The notes: generated by a model from the letters alone, not told the origin. A stretch of 34,758 nucleotides of DNA from Bacteroidetes bacterium ADurb.Bin217 (GCA_002069975.1 MWCJ01000030.1:1-34758), one strand, 5' to 3'. Numbered from the stretch's first letter, positions 6,751 through 16,850 are shown. Made by a program: numbers and translations.

Positions 6751-9700
6751 AATCTAAACTATAAACCACCGCACTTCTATGTTTTCCGTCCATTACTACA
6801 CGCAGCGGTTTTTTTAACTGAACGTATTTAAAAAACTCTGTCTCTTTAACGACTTTTTGTTTATCTAATATGTGCCAAGAAATAAAATTTTGTTCATTTA
6901 TATGCTCAATTGCAAAATAACCTACATTCATTGACGTAATATTATGAAAAAAATGTGAACCTAATGAAGAATCTAAAGGAAAATTTGACAAGCTTGTTTC
7001 AACAATAATTTTTGCATTAGATATTTGAGGCCACTGCACCGGAATCCCCAAAAATCTATCACTTGTTCCCCACCTACCGGGTCCCACTAATACATAATGT
7101 TTATTTAACAAAATCATTTCTTTATTTAACAATTCTATTTCTTGAGCCATTTCAATAGTTCTCATTTTATCAAAGGCATCAGGTTTTACAAAAATCACAT
7201 CAGTTAAATCTTGAATAACACCATTTCCTAATGCTTGAGATGAACGCAATATAACTTCCGTATATACATTTTCATCCTTATAATCTGATTCTTCCGGTAA
7301 TACATTTACAGTTAAAGGTTTAATTTGTAACAAATAAAAACGAGGAATACCAAATTCTTCTTTTGATAAATCAACAGCAAACTCAATTTCAACAGCACAC
7401 CCCATAGCTTCTTTAACGGTATCAAGCATCCTTGAAATAATTTGAGGTAATGGTATGTAATTATATTCTAAAATATTTGCAAAATTAACTACACGAGCTC
7501 CTTCACCGGATAAACCAGGCTCTAGTCTATCATTTTGAGTATTATACACAGAAACACAATGCGTTAATGTTTTATGTCGTTCTGCTTCTTCAATTGAAAG
7601 AGATACTAATGCTGCCCGCTCTCCATCTTTTATAAAATCATACGATTGTTTTTGTAAATCTACAGCTAAAAATTCAACTTGTGACGATTGCACCATACTC
7701 TTCACTGACATCATTTGTAATTTTGGATATATTGGCGAAAATCTATATGACTTACCACCATCAACAATATAAAAGCCTAATCCAACAGCACACATCGCAA
7801 ATCCCTCTTCGGGCTTCATATGCGATACTGGATAAAAATTATACGATTGAGCAACTCCACTTATGTGAGGATAAAAATATGATTCATAATAATTCCCAAC
7901 TAATTCTTGCAATACAACAGCCATTTTCTCTTCCTCAAGATTTAAATACGTATGTTTATAAAACTGCTTAACTTGTTGAGTAAAAACTGAGGCAAACACT
8001 AATTTAATAGCAGTTTCTAAATCATGTATTCGCTTTTCCGAATTACTATTATTAGGTATGATATACGTACTAAATAAGCCCGCAAGCGGCTGGTTCAATG
8101 AATCTTCAAATATACTCGATGATCGCACTGCAATAGGTTTATTGATTTGTTCTAATAAAGCTATTAGTTTTTTACGCAAATCATCCGAAAGTTTGCCTTC
8201 ACAAAACATTTGTTTAATTTCCTCGTCAGAATATTCTTTTTCATATACATTTTTATTTGATATATATGTTTTAATGAATTTTTCAAATTCATCTGTTCCA
8301 ATTATTGCTGTACGAGGAGTTGTAATATGAATTTTATCTGCAAATGGATTAAAATCAATATTTTGAATAAGAGCATTTGCAAAAGCTAACCCCCTACCTT
8401 TCCCCCCCATAGAACCGGAGCATAAACTAACGATACTATTTTCGTCAATTTCTATTGTTTCTTCAAAACTCAATATCTTTCCACGCTTTTTGGTTCGCTT
8501 ATGTTCTTCAAATATTTGTATATTTTTCAAACGCAACTCATCAATACTTTTAAAATCAGATAATTGAATAGGATTCATTTTAGTTGCTATATCTATTTCA
8601 CCTCTTCCCATTAACCAAATTGAAAATTGATTTTGTTGGGCATGAAATGCAAGTGAATCATCTGGTATTGTTCGTAACATTGTTTCGAATTCTCTTAAGT
8701 TTTTTGCTTTTCCTATTGGTTTACCTTTGGAATTTCTAAAAATAAAATCACCATAGCCAAAATTATGCATAACAAATCGTTTGATTTTATCTAATAATAT
8801 TTCAGACTGTTTAAGGATAAACGATGCTCTAATTCTTTTAGCAACATCTACAAAATCAGCATCACTTGACTGAATTAAAATTGGCAAATTCACATCTAGT
8901 TGCCTAATTTTTTCTAAAAATTTAATTCCCGATGATTTATTTATTAATCCAGATTGCTCGAACTCACCATCACAAATTATACAAGTAATAAAATCTTTAT
9001 ATTTATTATATAAGAAACTTGCTTGCTCAAAATTTGTAGCCCATAATAGTTTTGGACGGGATCGCATTCTCGATATTTTCTCAAGTTCATTCAACTCATA
9101 ATCAACAATTTGCTCGCCAACCTGATTAAAAAATACTGAATATATTGCAGGTAAATATTTTGAATAGTAATATGGAGAATCTTCAATTAATAATATAGCC
9201 CTTACAAGACCTATTTTCGTGTCATTTTCAACATTTGCAAGATCTTCAAGTGATTTAACCATTGCAAAAAATATTTGCGAATCGCCATTCCAAATAAATA
9301 TTTTATTAAACAAAGAATTTTGCAAAATAATATTTTGAAAATACGCAACATTTGATCGTTGATTTAACAATAAATAAATTGGAATATCTGAGGAATATTC
9401 TCTAATTTTTGAACCTAATTGAATAGGGTCGTTTACATCAGCTCCGACCATTAGTACTACCATATCAAATTTACTGCTTTGCAATAAATCTAGAGCTTGT
9501 TCGTGCGAAGATACACCAATAATTCGAGGCAATGAGAATAAACTATATTGATAAATTGGTCCCATAAATTTTTCAAAAAAACTATCGTCTTTTTCTAAAT
9601 TATAGGCATCATACAATGTTGCAACAAACAAAATCTCTTTAACTTTATACTTCATCATATCTAGATATATATATTTATCTAGAATTTGTTTGTTTACAAA

Positions 9701-10903
9701 ATTTTGTAAAGGTTGTTTATCCTTAATAAGCGACTCTCTGTATACATCAGTATTAACTAAAGACTGAACTGCAGGTTTATTAACTATTTGTCTTCCTTTA
9801 GTATCATTTAAGAAACCTTGAATCAAACTAGCAATATTTATTATCAAATTCCGCTCTTCTCTCAAAAAAGGACCTTCATCCAAAAGTGGAAATTCTTTTG
9901 TATAATAAATCTCTATACTTCCAATATTATTATCAAAAGTCACAAAAGTTTCTTTCATACACCAATTAGTACATGTAAAATCGGCACTTACATACTTTTT
10001 ATCTTCATACATAATGCAACTACAGGTATACTTAGGATATTGCCAAGACGCAGGTAATATATCACAAATTTGTTGAAGAGTATCATCAATTGGTCTTGCC
10101 TGGTTTAATATATATCGAGTTTTGTTTATCCCATCTAATTCCTTAAGACGTTCATTATTTTTATACAACAAATCTCTTAATAAATCTTGATTTATAGTTG
10201 CTACTATAAGCATACAAATATTATGTAACAAATCAATTTCCTCTTTTAAAAAAGGTCCCTTATATGCATCTTTAAAAGCTTGCGTATAAAATATTTCTAT
10301 TTTACCTTGTTTATTATGTGCTGTTTTAAAATGCTGCTTTAAACACCATTCTGTTTTTATAAATTTTTTGGTTGTATATTCAGTATTATCAAATATAATT
10401 CTTACCACAGTATTATCGGGATACTGCATAGTTTGAGGAATATAATTACATATTTCTTGTAATTTCTGTTCTATTTCTTTGTTTTGTTTAAAAATATGAG
10501 TTGTTTTTGTGATCCCATGTAATTCTTTAATTCGTTCAGTATAATCATACGAAATAATTGACAATTTTTTTTGAGCAATAAAACCACTAATCATTGCAGC
10601 TATTTGCTGTAAATCTTCTTTAAAAAAGATTGAAGTTTCTGTTGGTGTTTTATAGTATATTATTAGTTCCCCCAACTTTTGCTCTTGTATTGAGATTTGA
10701 TGCTTTTGTGTATATTGGGTAAACAAACATTCCAAACTCACACTGCTAACACCTTCGTAAACTATCTCTACACCGGCTATATTAGACAACATCCAATGAT
10801 TATAAATACTATCAACAAAACGTTGCAACATATCGGAAATAGTATCAAAACTATTTCCTATTGTAATTATTTCTTGTAATACCCCTTTGGTTTCTCTATT
10901 CAT
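6743..10903 (-). CDS. Giant sensor protein: repeated sensor domains, receiver-like modules and a PPDK/PEP-synthase ATP-binding domain
   Basis: The product has 1386 residues, no signal peptide and no membrane span, so it is probably cytoplasmic. Residues 1-115, 122-240 and 251-365 are three copies of one sensor-like unit; the last two share ER(I/L)KEL.GI.KT, QYP and GPFL(K/R)EE. Residues 420-555 look like a degenerate receiver. Residues 566-705 form a receiver-like module with E574-D575, D645, S680 and K698 in the expected order. Residues 820-1200 are a pyruvate-phosphate-dikinase N-terminal-like ATP-grasp domain: GSMGGKGRGLAF near 833, AVRSSSIFEDS near 927, and EIEFAVD then LLQIKPLT near 1172-1197. 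The C-terminus (VGPGRWGTSDRFLGIPVQWP) is typical of this Bacteroidota family. The phosphohistidine and PEP-binding barrel domains of true PEP synthase are missing. It is therefore likely a signalling protein rather than a metabolic enzyme; the reaction is unknown. Confidence 0.88.
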   Translation of the reverse strand: MNRETKGVLQEIITIGNSFDTISDMLQRFVDSIYNHWMLSNIAGVEIVYEGVSSVSLECLFTQYTQKHQISIQEQKLGELIIYYKTPTETSIFFKEDLQQIAAMISGFIAQKKLSIISYDYTERIKELHGITKTTHIFKQNKEIEQKLQEICNYIPQTMQYPDNTVVRIIFDNTEYTTKKFIKTEWCLKQHFKTAHNKQGKIEIFYTQAFKDAYKGPFLKEEIDLLHNICMLIVATINQDLLRDLLYKNNERLKELDGINKTRYILNQARPIDDTLQQICDILPASWQYPKYTCSCIMYEDKKYVSADFTCTNWCMKETFVTFDNNIGSIEIYYTKEFPLLDEGPFLREERNLIINIASLIQGFLNDTKGRQIVNKPAVQSLVNTDVYRESLIKDKQPLQNFVNKQILDKYIYLDMMKYKVKEILFVATLYDAYNLEKDDSFFEKFMGPIYQYSLFSLPRIIGVSSHEQALDLLQSSKFDMVVLMVGADVNDPIQLGSKIREYSSDIPIYLLLNQRSNVAYFQNIILQNSLFNKIFIWNGDSQIFFAMVKSLEDLANVENDTKIGLVRAILLIEDSPYYYSKYLPAIYSVFFNQVGEQIVDYELNELEKISRMRSRPKLLWATNFEQASFLYNKYKDFITCIICDGEFEQSGLINKSSGIKFLEKIRQLDVNLPILIQSSDADFVDVAKRIRASFILKQSEILLDKIKRFVMHNFGYGDFIFRNSKGKPIGKAKNLREFETMLRTIPDDSLAFHAQQNQFSIWLMGRGEIDIATKMNPIQLSDFKSIDELRLKNIQIFEEHKRTKKRGKILSFEETIEIDENSIVSLCSGSMGGKGRGLAFANALIQNIDFNPFADKIHITTPRTAIIGTDEFEKFIKTYISNKNVYEKEYSDEEIKQMFCEGKLSDDLRKKLIALLEQINKPIAVRSSSIFEDSLNQPLAGLFSTYIIPNNSNSEKRIHDLETAIKLVFASVFTQQVKQFYKHTYLNLEEEKMAVVLQELVGNYYESYFYPHISGVAQSYNFYPVSHMKPEEGFAMCAVGLGFYIVDGGKSYRFSPIYPKLQMMSVKSMVQSSQVEFLAVDLQKQSYDFIKDGERAALVSLSIEEAERHKTLTHCVSVYNTQNDRLEPGLSGEGARVVNFANILEYNYIPLPQIISRMLDTVKEAMGCAVEIEFAVDLSKEEFGIPRFYLLQIKPLTVNVLPEESDYKDENVYTEVILRSSQALGNGVIQDLTDVIFVKPDAFDKMRTIEMAQEIELLNKEMILLNKHYVLVGPGRWGTSDRFLGIPVQWPQISNAKIIVETSLSNFPLDSSLGSHFFHNITSMNVGYFAIEHINEQNFISWHILDKQKVVKETEFFKYVQLKKPLRVVMDGKHRSAVVYSLDYE

Positions 10904-10990
10904 TATAATTTATTTTCAAAACAGAAAACAACACCTGCTCTGCAAAAACATATTTCGAAAATACAATATATTTAATAAATAACCATAAAA

Positions 10991-11020
10991 AAAGCGGCAT
11001 AAGAATATTTATGCCGCTTT
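10991..11020 (-). terminator. Intrinsic terminator after the FadL-like gene
   Basis: AAAGCGGCATAA (10991-11002) and TTATGCCGCTTT (11009-11020) form a perfect 12-bp stem with a 6-base loop. On the minus strand it is followed by a T-run (opposite 10984-10990), so it ends transcription from 11043-12509 before the sensor gene. Confidence 0.88.
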
Positions 11021-11042
11021 AAAAAATTGTTTGTTTATACAA

Positions 11043-12509
11043 TTAAAACTTGAAACCTATAGTTACTAAGATATTATCACGCTTTAATTGAGTACTTGAA
11101 CTTATTTCTTTTCCATTAAAATCACTATATAATTGATTGTATTGTTTCGTATTAGAACGAACCCATGCTAAATCACAATAAAAAGAATCATTACCTATAC
11201 CTACTCCACCAGAAACATCGGTTCGTATAATCGGATCTTCTGTAACATGCTTTGTATATGGATTTCCGTAGGAAGCAAAACCACCTCTAAAACTAAAAGG
11301 ACCATAGCGTAATTCACCACCTATTTTCAAATTATCGGTTTTAGTTAAATTGTCCTCAATAGCTTGATTTCTTATAGACTCTTCGGTAGAATTTAAATTT
11401 AAATACCCATACGAGTAATTAATACTTTCATAATCTACCCCTAAAACTGCAATATTTTTATACACAAAACCTAAACTCGCTATCATTCTTGCTGGAGTAA
11501 GCATTTGATAATCATACTCATTTATATTTTCCGCATATTTTTCAGTAAAATTTAAATTTTCAAAATTAGCTTGAATACTTGAAGTGGTAGTTGTATTCAT
11601 TGAATAAACCGAAGGTGAATGAGCGGCAAATCCTAAACGTAAATATTCTATAGGGCGAACAATAACACCTATCTTAGCATTAACTCCCATTCCATTAAGT
11701 TCGGTTTCTCGACTATAAGTATAATTATTTAAATACAATAATTCTAATTGATTATCTGTTTCGGTAAAACTAAACTTTTCTGAATAAAAAATGCTTTCGG
11801 CGGCTATATTTGCACCTATATACACTTTTTGTGAAAAATCAATTCCAAAATTAGCCAAATATTCTCTTTTTGATCCGGTTTTCTTTACATTAATTGATTG
11901 TTCTTGCCCATACACAGTTTTAATTGCATTTCCATCATACCATCGAAAATCGCTTACGTAAGACTGACTTGCGGTATCATAAAAAATAAGATTTGCATTA
12001 TATGCTAAATCATTATAATCGGCATACCACAAATCTTTATTAGCTAAATATAAAAAATCATCTGTTAAAGAACTCGAAACATTATTTGCGTTGTAATTCG
12101 AAGATTGATTATATAAATTTTGTCTGTTTATAGAAAACCCAAATGAAACACCTGTAATAAACAAATCACCTTCTTTTACATTTTTACCGGCAACAAAACC
12201 AACATTTGGAATTTTTAAAGCCCCAGTGAAAGCTCGGTCATAATTTCCAAGATAATGATTTTCAGTTTTAGTTAATGTAAATTCCGGAGAAAATTCGAAC
12301 ATAGAACCTCGAACTAAAGCACTTCCGGCGGGATTAACACTCAAAGCAGAAATATTTGCACCTAACGACCCAAAAGCACCTGCCATTGCAGAATATCGTG
12401 CATTTCCGGTTTGATATGATTGACTATATCGCAACACATCTTCAAAATCTTGAGCCCAACTCACTATTGCTAGGCAACTTACTAATATACTTATAATTAT
12501 CTTTTTCAT
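11043..12509 (-). CDS. OmpP1/FadL-like outer-membrane transport protein
   Basis: The 488-residue protein has a signal peptide (about 1-19, ending SWAQ). It then carries the conserved N-terminal segment ARYSAMAGAFGSLGANISALS and VNPAGSA, typical of Bacteroidota members of the FadL/OmpP1 family, where an N-terminal hatch plugs the barrel. The rest is rich in alternating aromatic strands and ends in Phe (VTIGFKF), as outer-membrane barrels do. Family members take up hydrophobic compounds; the substrate cannot be read here. The gene lies 17 bases downstream of the Tyr-rich lipoprotein gene and is followed by a strong terminator, so the two are probably one transcript. Confidence 0.87.
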   Translation of the reverse strand: MKKIIISILVSCLAIVSWAQDFEDVLRYSQSYQTGNARYSAMAGAFGSLGANISALSVNPAGSALVRGSMFEFSPEFTLTKTENHYLGNYDRAFTGALKIPNVGFVAGKNVKEGDLFITGVSFGFSINRQNLYNQSSNYNANNVSSSLTDDFLYLANKDLWYADYNDLAYNANLIFYDTASQSYVSDFRWYDGNAIKTVYGQEQSINVKKTGSKREYLANFGIDFSQKVYIGANIAAESIFYSEKFSFTETDNQLELLYLNNYTYSRETELNGMGVNAKIGVIVRPIEYLRLGFAAHSPSVYSMNTTTTSSIQANFENLNFTEKYAENINEYDYQMLTPARMIASLGFVYKNIAVLGVDYESINYSYGYLNLNSTEESIRNQAIEDNLTKTDNLKIGGELRYGPFSFRGGFASYGNPYTKHVTEDPIIRTDVSGGVGIGNDSFYCDLAWVRSNTKQYNQLYSDFNGKEISSSTQLKRDNILVTIGFKF

Positions 12510-12526
12510 ATCAATATGTATTTAAA

Positions 12527-13975
12527 TTATCTATTGTTTGGATTTCGTGAAGAACTCGAGCTCGTTGGTTTTGATGATTGAGATGACGAGCGCTGTGTAG
12601 AATTACCGCTATATGATTTACTGCTCGAAGGTTTACTATAAGAATTTGTATTACCACGAGAAGGAGATTGAGACGATGAATAATTCTTTTTAGTCGAATA
12701 ATCTTGCGGGCCTCTACCTGATTGTGTTCTGCTAGATTGTGAAGTTTGTTCAGACTTTCTATAATTATCAGAACTAGAACTATTTGCACGAGGACTTACA
12801 TGAGAATTACTGTTTCCCGATTGATACGAACGAGGTGTTGCATTATTATTTTGTACTTCACGACTTTGATTTGTAGAACGAGAATTCACAATTTTATTTT
12901 GAGGTTGCTCAATATTTGAACGTGAAGAATTTGGCTGAACTCTGTTTTGTTGAGCTGGGACACCTGTCCGAGGAGGTGCACTTTGATTTCTAGGCTCTAC
13001 TGTATTTGAACGAGAATCATTTTTTTGTTCATTTTGCGGTATAGCTTGAGAACGATTAGATGAATTTGGTCGAGATTGCTCTGCAGCCGAACGCCCCGAA
13101 TGTGAACTAGTAGGAGTATTAGTACGAGTTGTTGAAGGAGTTTGACTTCTTTGTTCACTAGAATTGTTATAAGATTTTGAATTATTTTGTGAACGAGGTG
13201 TTGCTTGTTCTATTCTTTGTGAACTTTGTGATGCACGAGAAGATGAAGAACTACTTGGAGAAGAGGTTCTTGTTTGGTTACGCGAATTATCGGAATAAGT
13301 TCCAGTTTTAGTTCCATTCGAATATGTTGAAGAAGATGGTCGAGATTGAGCTTGACTTCTTCGTGAACTTGAACTTGAATTAGGTCCATAGGTATCATAT
13401 CGTGGTTTTGAATGAGAATAGTATCGAGGATATGAATAATATGGATAATCATAATATCTATAATACGGATATCTATATCCATAATAATATGAATCATAAT
13501 AATAAGGACGATAATATCGATATCCCCATGGTCGATAACTTATACTCCAATATGGGTCACCAATGTTAATAGACACATTCCAATCTGGATAACCATAATA
13601 ATTATCATAATAATAAGTTGGGGTATACGAATCGAAAAAACGACGTGAATAATAATAATCGTCAGAATATACATTACCATAATAATTATTAATTACAGTA
13701 GGTTCATCTGTTAAATAATTTGTTTCTTCTTGTTCGTTTAATGGAAGGGATTGAACTGTATTTTCTGCAAAATTTTCTTGATATACTTGATTGTCAATAG
13801 TACCATCTGCATATACAGGTTGAGAATTGTTGGACTGTGCCTCTTGAGCAACCTCTTTATATTTAGGCTTAGGAGAATACACATCGTCTTGGTATTGAGC
13901 ATTTAATGCCTCCCAAGAACTGCACGACATCAAAAATATCGTACTAACTATTGTTATTGAAATTATTGTTTTCAT
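12527..13975 (-). CDS. Tyr-rich, Ser/Asn/Gln/Arg-rich lipoprotein of unknown function
   Basis: The start at 13975 is chosen because GGAGG lies 8 bases upstream and [10 protein letters not shown] begins a lipoprotein signal ending L-M-S-C, giving C18. The frame is open five codons further (13990), but that start would lie over the ribosome-binding site. The mature protein of about 465 residues has an acidic/Asn segment, then a roughly 100-residue stretch with about 38 tyrosines (many YYY runs with Asp, Arg and Pro). After that come nearly 290 residues of Ser, Asn, Gln, Arg, Thr and Pro with almost no hydrophobics. It should be anchored in a membrane and mostly disordered outside the cytoplasm. 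No catalytic domain is visible. It precedes the FadL-like gene in an apparent operon. A structural or matrix role is a guess. Confidence 0.82.
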   Translation of the reverse strand: MKTIISITIVSTIFLMSCSSWEALNAQYQDDVYSPKPKYKEVAQEAQSNNSQPVYADGTIDNQVYQENFAENTVQSLPLNEQEETNYLTDEPTVINNYYGNVYSDDYYYSRRFFDSYTPTYYYDNYYGYPDWNVSINIGDPYWSISYRPWGYRYYRPYYYDSYYYGYRYPYYRYYDYPYYSYPRYYSHSKPRYDTYGPNSSSSSRRSQAQSRPSSSTYSNGTKTGTYSDNSRNQTRTSSPSSSSSSRASQSSQRIEQATPRSQNNSKSYNNSSEQRSQTPSTTRTNTPTSSHSGRSAAEQSRPNSSNRSQAIPQNEQKNDSRSNTVEPRNQSAPPRTGVPAQQNRVQPNSSRSNIEQPQNKIVNSRSTNQSREVQNNNATPRSYQSGNSNSHVSPRANSSSSDNYRKSEQTSQSSRTQSGRGPQDYSTKKNYSSSQSPSRGNTNSYSKPSSSKSYSGNSTQRSSSQSSKPTSSSSSRNPNNR

Positions 13976-14077
13976 TGTTATGTCCTCCATATGTTTAAAA
14001 ATATAAATATTTTTTTATTTATTTGCATAAAAATTAGTTTTTTTTCATTTTCAATTTTCATACCAAACATATATAAT

Positions 14078-15553
14078 ATGGCAAAAGAATTAACAAATAG
14101 AAGTGAAAACTATTCTCAATGGTATAACGATTTAGTTGTAAAAGCCGATTTAGCGGAAAATTCGGCTGTTCGTGGATGTATGGTAATTAAACCATATGGT
14201 TATGCCATTTGGGAAAAAATGCAAGCACAATTAGATAAAATGTTTAAAGAAACCGGACATGTAAATGCATATTTCCCATTGTTTATACCTAAATCGTTTT
14301 TCAGTAAAGAAGCTAGTCATGTTGAAGGTTTTGCAAAAGAATGTGCAGTAGTTACACATTATCGATTAAAAAATGACCCCAATGGTAAAGGTATAATTGT
14401 AGACGAAAATGCAAAATTAGAAGAAGAACTAATTGTTCGCCCAACTTCTGAAACAATCATATGGAATACTTACAAAAATTGGATTCAATCGTATCGCGAT
14501 TTACCTATTTTATGTAATCAATGGGCCAATGTAGTACGATGGGAAATGCGAACAAGATTATTTTTACGCACCGCAGAATTTTTGTGGCAAGAAGGTCATA
14601 CAGCACATGCTACAAAAGAGGAAGCAATAGAAGAAGCCGAAAAAATGATTCGAGTTTATGCGGATTTTGCGGAGAATTTTTTAGCATTACCAGTAATTAT
14701 GGGAGCAAAATCGGCAAATGAAAGATTTGCAGGTGCTATAGAAACTTATACTATTGAAGCTTTAATGCAAGATGGTAAAGCATTACAATCTGGCACTTCA
14801 CACTTTTTAGGTCAAAATTTTGCAAAAGCTTTTGATGTAACATTCACATCAAAGGAAGGAACCCTTGATTATGTATGGGCTACTTCATGGGGTGTTTCCA
14901 CTCGCTTAATGGGGGCACTTATAATGGCACACTCCGACGATAATGGTTTGGTATTACCCCCAAAATTAGCACCGATTCAAGTTGTTATAGTTCCTATTTA
15001 TAAAGGTGAAGAACAACTTACTGAAATTTCCAAAACAGCAATAAGCATTAAAAAGAATCTTGAATCACTGGGTATAAGTGTTAAATACGACAATCGCGAT
15101 ACCCAAAAACCAGGGTGGAAATTTGCAGAATATGAATTAAAAGGTGTACCTGTTCGGATTGCTATTGGGCCACGTGATATTGAACAAGGCACTGTTGAAA
15201 TAGCACGCAGAGATACTCTTACAAAAGAAACGCTTCCAATAGAAGGAATTGAGTATACAATCCAACAGTTATTAGAAACCATTCAAAACTCTATTTACAA
15301 AAAAGCATTTGATTTTAGAGAATCAAACACTATAGAGGTGCAAACCTATGAAGAATTTAAAAATGCTATTTCAAAACAAATAGGATTTGTATCGGCTCAT
15401 TGGGATGGAACTACAGAAACCGAAGAAAAAATAAAACAAGAAACTAAAGCAACTATTCGTTGTATACCTTTTAACGCAAAACAAGAGGAAGGTACGTGTA
15501 TATATTCAGGAAAACCTTCAAAACAACGAGTGTTATTTGCTATTGCGTATTAG
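14078..15553 (+). CDS. proS: Prolyl-tRNA synthetase
   Basis: This class II synthetase charges tRNA-Pro. The preferred start gives 491 residues beginning [19 protein letters not shown], the normal length and opening for the Bacteroidota enzyme. The frame is open 29 codons further (13991), but those residues are Phe/Ile-rich and would abut the divergent gene. Motif 2-like sequence ([16 protein letters not shown], then [27 protein letters not shown]) and the [15 protein letters not shown] region are clear. The anticodon-binding domain follows, and the C-terminus ([20 protein letters not shown]) is that of the archaeal/eukaryal-like type without the editing insertion. It converges on rnz with a 4-base overlap of the stop codons. 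No promoter box matching the consensus was found just upstream. Confidence 0.96.
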   Translation: MAKELTNRSENYSQWYNDLVVKADLAENSAVRGCMVIKPYGYAIWEKMQAQLDKMFKETGHVNAYFPLFIPKSFFSKEASHVEGFAKECAVVTHYRLKNDPNGKGIIVDENAKLEEELIVRPTSETIIWNTYKNWIQSYRDLPILCNQWANVVRWEMRTRLFLRTAEFLWQEGHTAHATKEEAIEEAEKMIRVYADFAENFLALPVIMGAKSANERFAGAIETYTIEALMQDGKALQSGTSHFLGQNFAKAFDVTFTSKEGTLDYVWATSWGVSTRLMGALIMAHSDDNGLVLPPKLAPIQVVIVPIYKGEEQLTEISKTAISIKKNLESLGISVKYDNRDTQKPGWKFAEYELKGVPVRIAIGPRDIEQGTVEIARRDTLTKETLPIEGIEYTIQQLLETIQNSIYKKAFDFRESNTIEVQTYEEFKNAISKQIGFVSAHWDGTTETEEKIKQETKATIRCIPFNAKQEEGTCIYSGKPSKQRVLFAIAY

Positions 15554-16461
15554 AACTTGTATACATCTAAATCGCTAACAGCTTTAGTATTTAAAAATTT
15601 TGATTGAGCTTCAATTTCGAGTTCTTTAATTGAACTATACCGAGCAGAGAAATGTCCAATGAGTAATTTTTGTGCCTCACATTGTGCCGCAAATTCTCCA
15701 GCCTGCAAAGCTGTTGAATGATATGTTTCTTGAGCTCGCGACAAAAGTGCATGCAAAAATGTAGCTTCGTGATATAAGAGTGTAACATGGTGCAAATACT
15801 TTGAAACATTCGGATTGTAGATCGTATCGCTTATATATGCATATGATTTTAATTCTTTAGGCGGTAATGTTATTTCATCATTCTTAATAATTCTATAATT
15901 ATCAATACAAATATCCTCCCCCCTTTTTGCTGCAACAATTTGAGGTATTGTAAGCTTATACAGTTCTATTGCTTCTTTTTTAACATTATATTCCTTTTGC
16001 TTTTCTTTAAAATAAAATCCCCATGTAGCTATTCTATGTTGAAGTTGAATAGCATAAACATCAATTTTTTTATCCGAAAAAATACAATGATACGGTTCTA
16101 AAGGTAAATCAAAAAAAAGTAAAGGAAAATTTAGTTCGGCAAGTAAAAAATTTAATTGATACTTTACAATTTTATCAAATCCTTTGGGAGCAAATATTTT
16201 AAGAGGAGTTTTTCTACCGAGTAAATTAAATGATGATAATACTCCAAAAATCCCTAAATAATGGTCACCATGAAGATGACTAATAAAAACAGCTTGAATT
16301 TTCGAAAAAGGTATATTTGCTTTTCGTAACTGCATTTGAGTTCCTTCTCCACAATCAATTAAAAAAAAACGCTCAAGCATTTGTAACACTTGAGCGCTTG
16401 GAAATCTTTGTGAAGTTGGCAATGCAGAACTACTACCTAAAATAGTAAGTGCATGTTCCAT
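15550..16461 (-). CDS. rnz: Ribonuclease Z (tRNA 3'-processing endonuclease)
   Basis: RNase Z cuts the 3' trailer from tRNA precursors. The 303-residue length is typical. The metallo-beta-lactamase metal site is complete: HLHGDH (H62, H64, D66, H67), plus downstream AYISDT, LYHEATF and LIGHFSARY supplying the remaining metal ligands. The N-terminal [19 protein letters not shown] and [11 protein letters not shown] are diagnostic of the family. It starts 7 bases after the stop of the STAS gene, so both are probably one transcript. Its stop overlaps the stop of convergent proS. No terminator is visible between them. Confidence 0.96.
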   Translation of the reverse strand: MEHALTILGSSSALPTSQRFPSAQVLQMLERFFLIDCGEGTQMQLRKANIPFSKIQAVFISHLHGDHYLGIFGVLSSFNLLGRKTPLKIFAPKGFDKIVKYQLNFLLAELNFPLLFFDLPLEPYHCIFSDKKIDVYAIQLQHRIATWGFYFKEKQKEYNVKKEAIELYKLTIPQIVAAKRGEDICIDNYRIIKNDEITLPPKELKSYAYISDTIYNPNVSKYLHHVTLLYHEATFLHALLSRAQETYHSTALQAGEFAAQCEAQKLLIGHFSARYSSIKELEIEAQSKFLNTKAVSDLDVYKF

Positions 16462-16468
16462 CTATCAT

Positions 16469-16816
16469 TTACATACTTTGAAATACAACTTCTTCTGCTT
16501 TTTCAATAGTAGGGGCAATATTTAGTACAGAATCTAATTGAGAAATTGTTACTAATCGTTCCACAGCTGTTTGCAAACCGCATAAAACAAAAGTTCCATT
16601 TGCATTTTTACATAATCTGTTAGCAACAAGTATGGCACTTAAACCTGACGAATCGCAATACCTACAATTTGACAAATCAAGAATTATATTTTTTTCTTTA
16701 TTTCCTGAAATTAATACTAATTCAGATTTCAAAGAAGGAGCTATCTGAGAATCTAACTTATCTGAAAGTACTTCAATCAGTGTGTGAGTGTCTTTTTTAG
16801 TTATTTTGCATTCCAT
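16469..16816 (-). CDS. STAS-domain protein, anti-sigma factor antagonist type
   Basis: The 115-residue protein is a single STAS domain. The conserved loop DLSNCRYCDSSGLSAIL carries the Ser (S56, directly after D55) that in SpoIIAA/RsbV-type proteins is phosphorylated by a partner anti-sigma kinase. No kinase, phosphatase or alternative sigma factor is adjacent, so the partner must lie elsewhere, or the protein may have another STAS role. It sits between rpsA and rnz, 7 bases upstream of rnz. A 14-bp perfect stem-loop separates it from rpsA. The start at 16816 is the only plausible Met, and the N-terminus MECKITKKDTHTLIEV fits the first strand. Confidence 0.87.
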   Translation of the reverse strand: MECKITKKDTHTLIEVLSDKLDSQIAPSLKSELVLISGNKEKNIILDLSNCRYCDSSGLSAILVANRLCKNANGTFVLCGLQTAVERLVTISQLDSVLNIAPTIEKAEEVVFQSM

Positions 16817-16850
16817 TGTTTTTCCAATTTAGTTTCAACAGAGTAAAGAT

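Noticed and set aside
10904-10970. Promoter search upstream of the giant sensor gene
   Set aside because: Only a one-mismatch box (TATTTTCG on the minus strand) without a TTTG partner was found, so no promoter is claimed.
12511-12789. Open frames opposite or beside the Tyr/Ser-rich lipoprotein gene (also around 13210-13497)
   Set aside because: They are other-frame readings of low-complexity repeats; composition (Ile/His/Leu runs) is not protein-like and the lipoprotein frame has a signal and a ribosome-binding site.
13991-14077. Longer N-terminus for prolyl-tRNA synthetase
   Set aside because: The added residues are Phe/Ile-rich, would abut the divergent gene and do not match the normal 491-residue enzyme.
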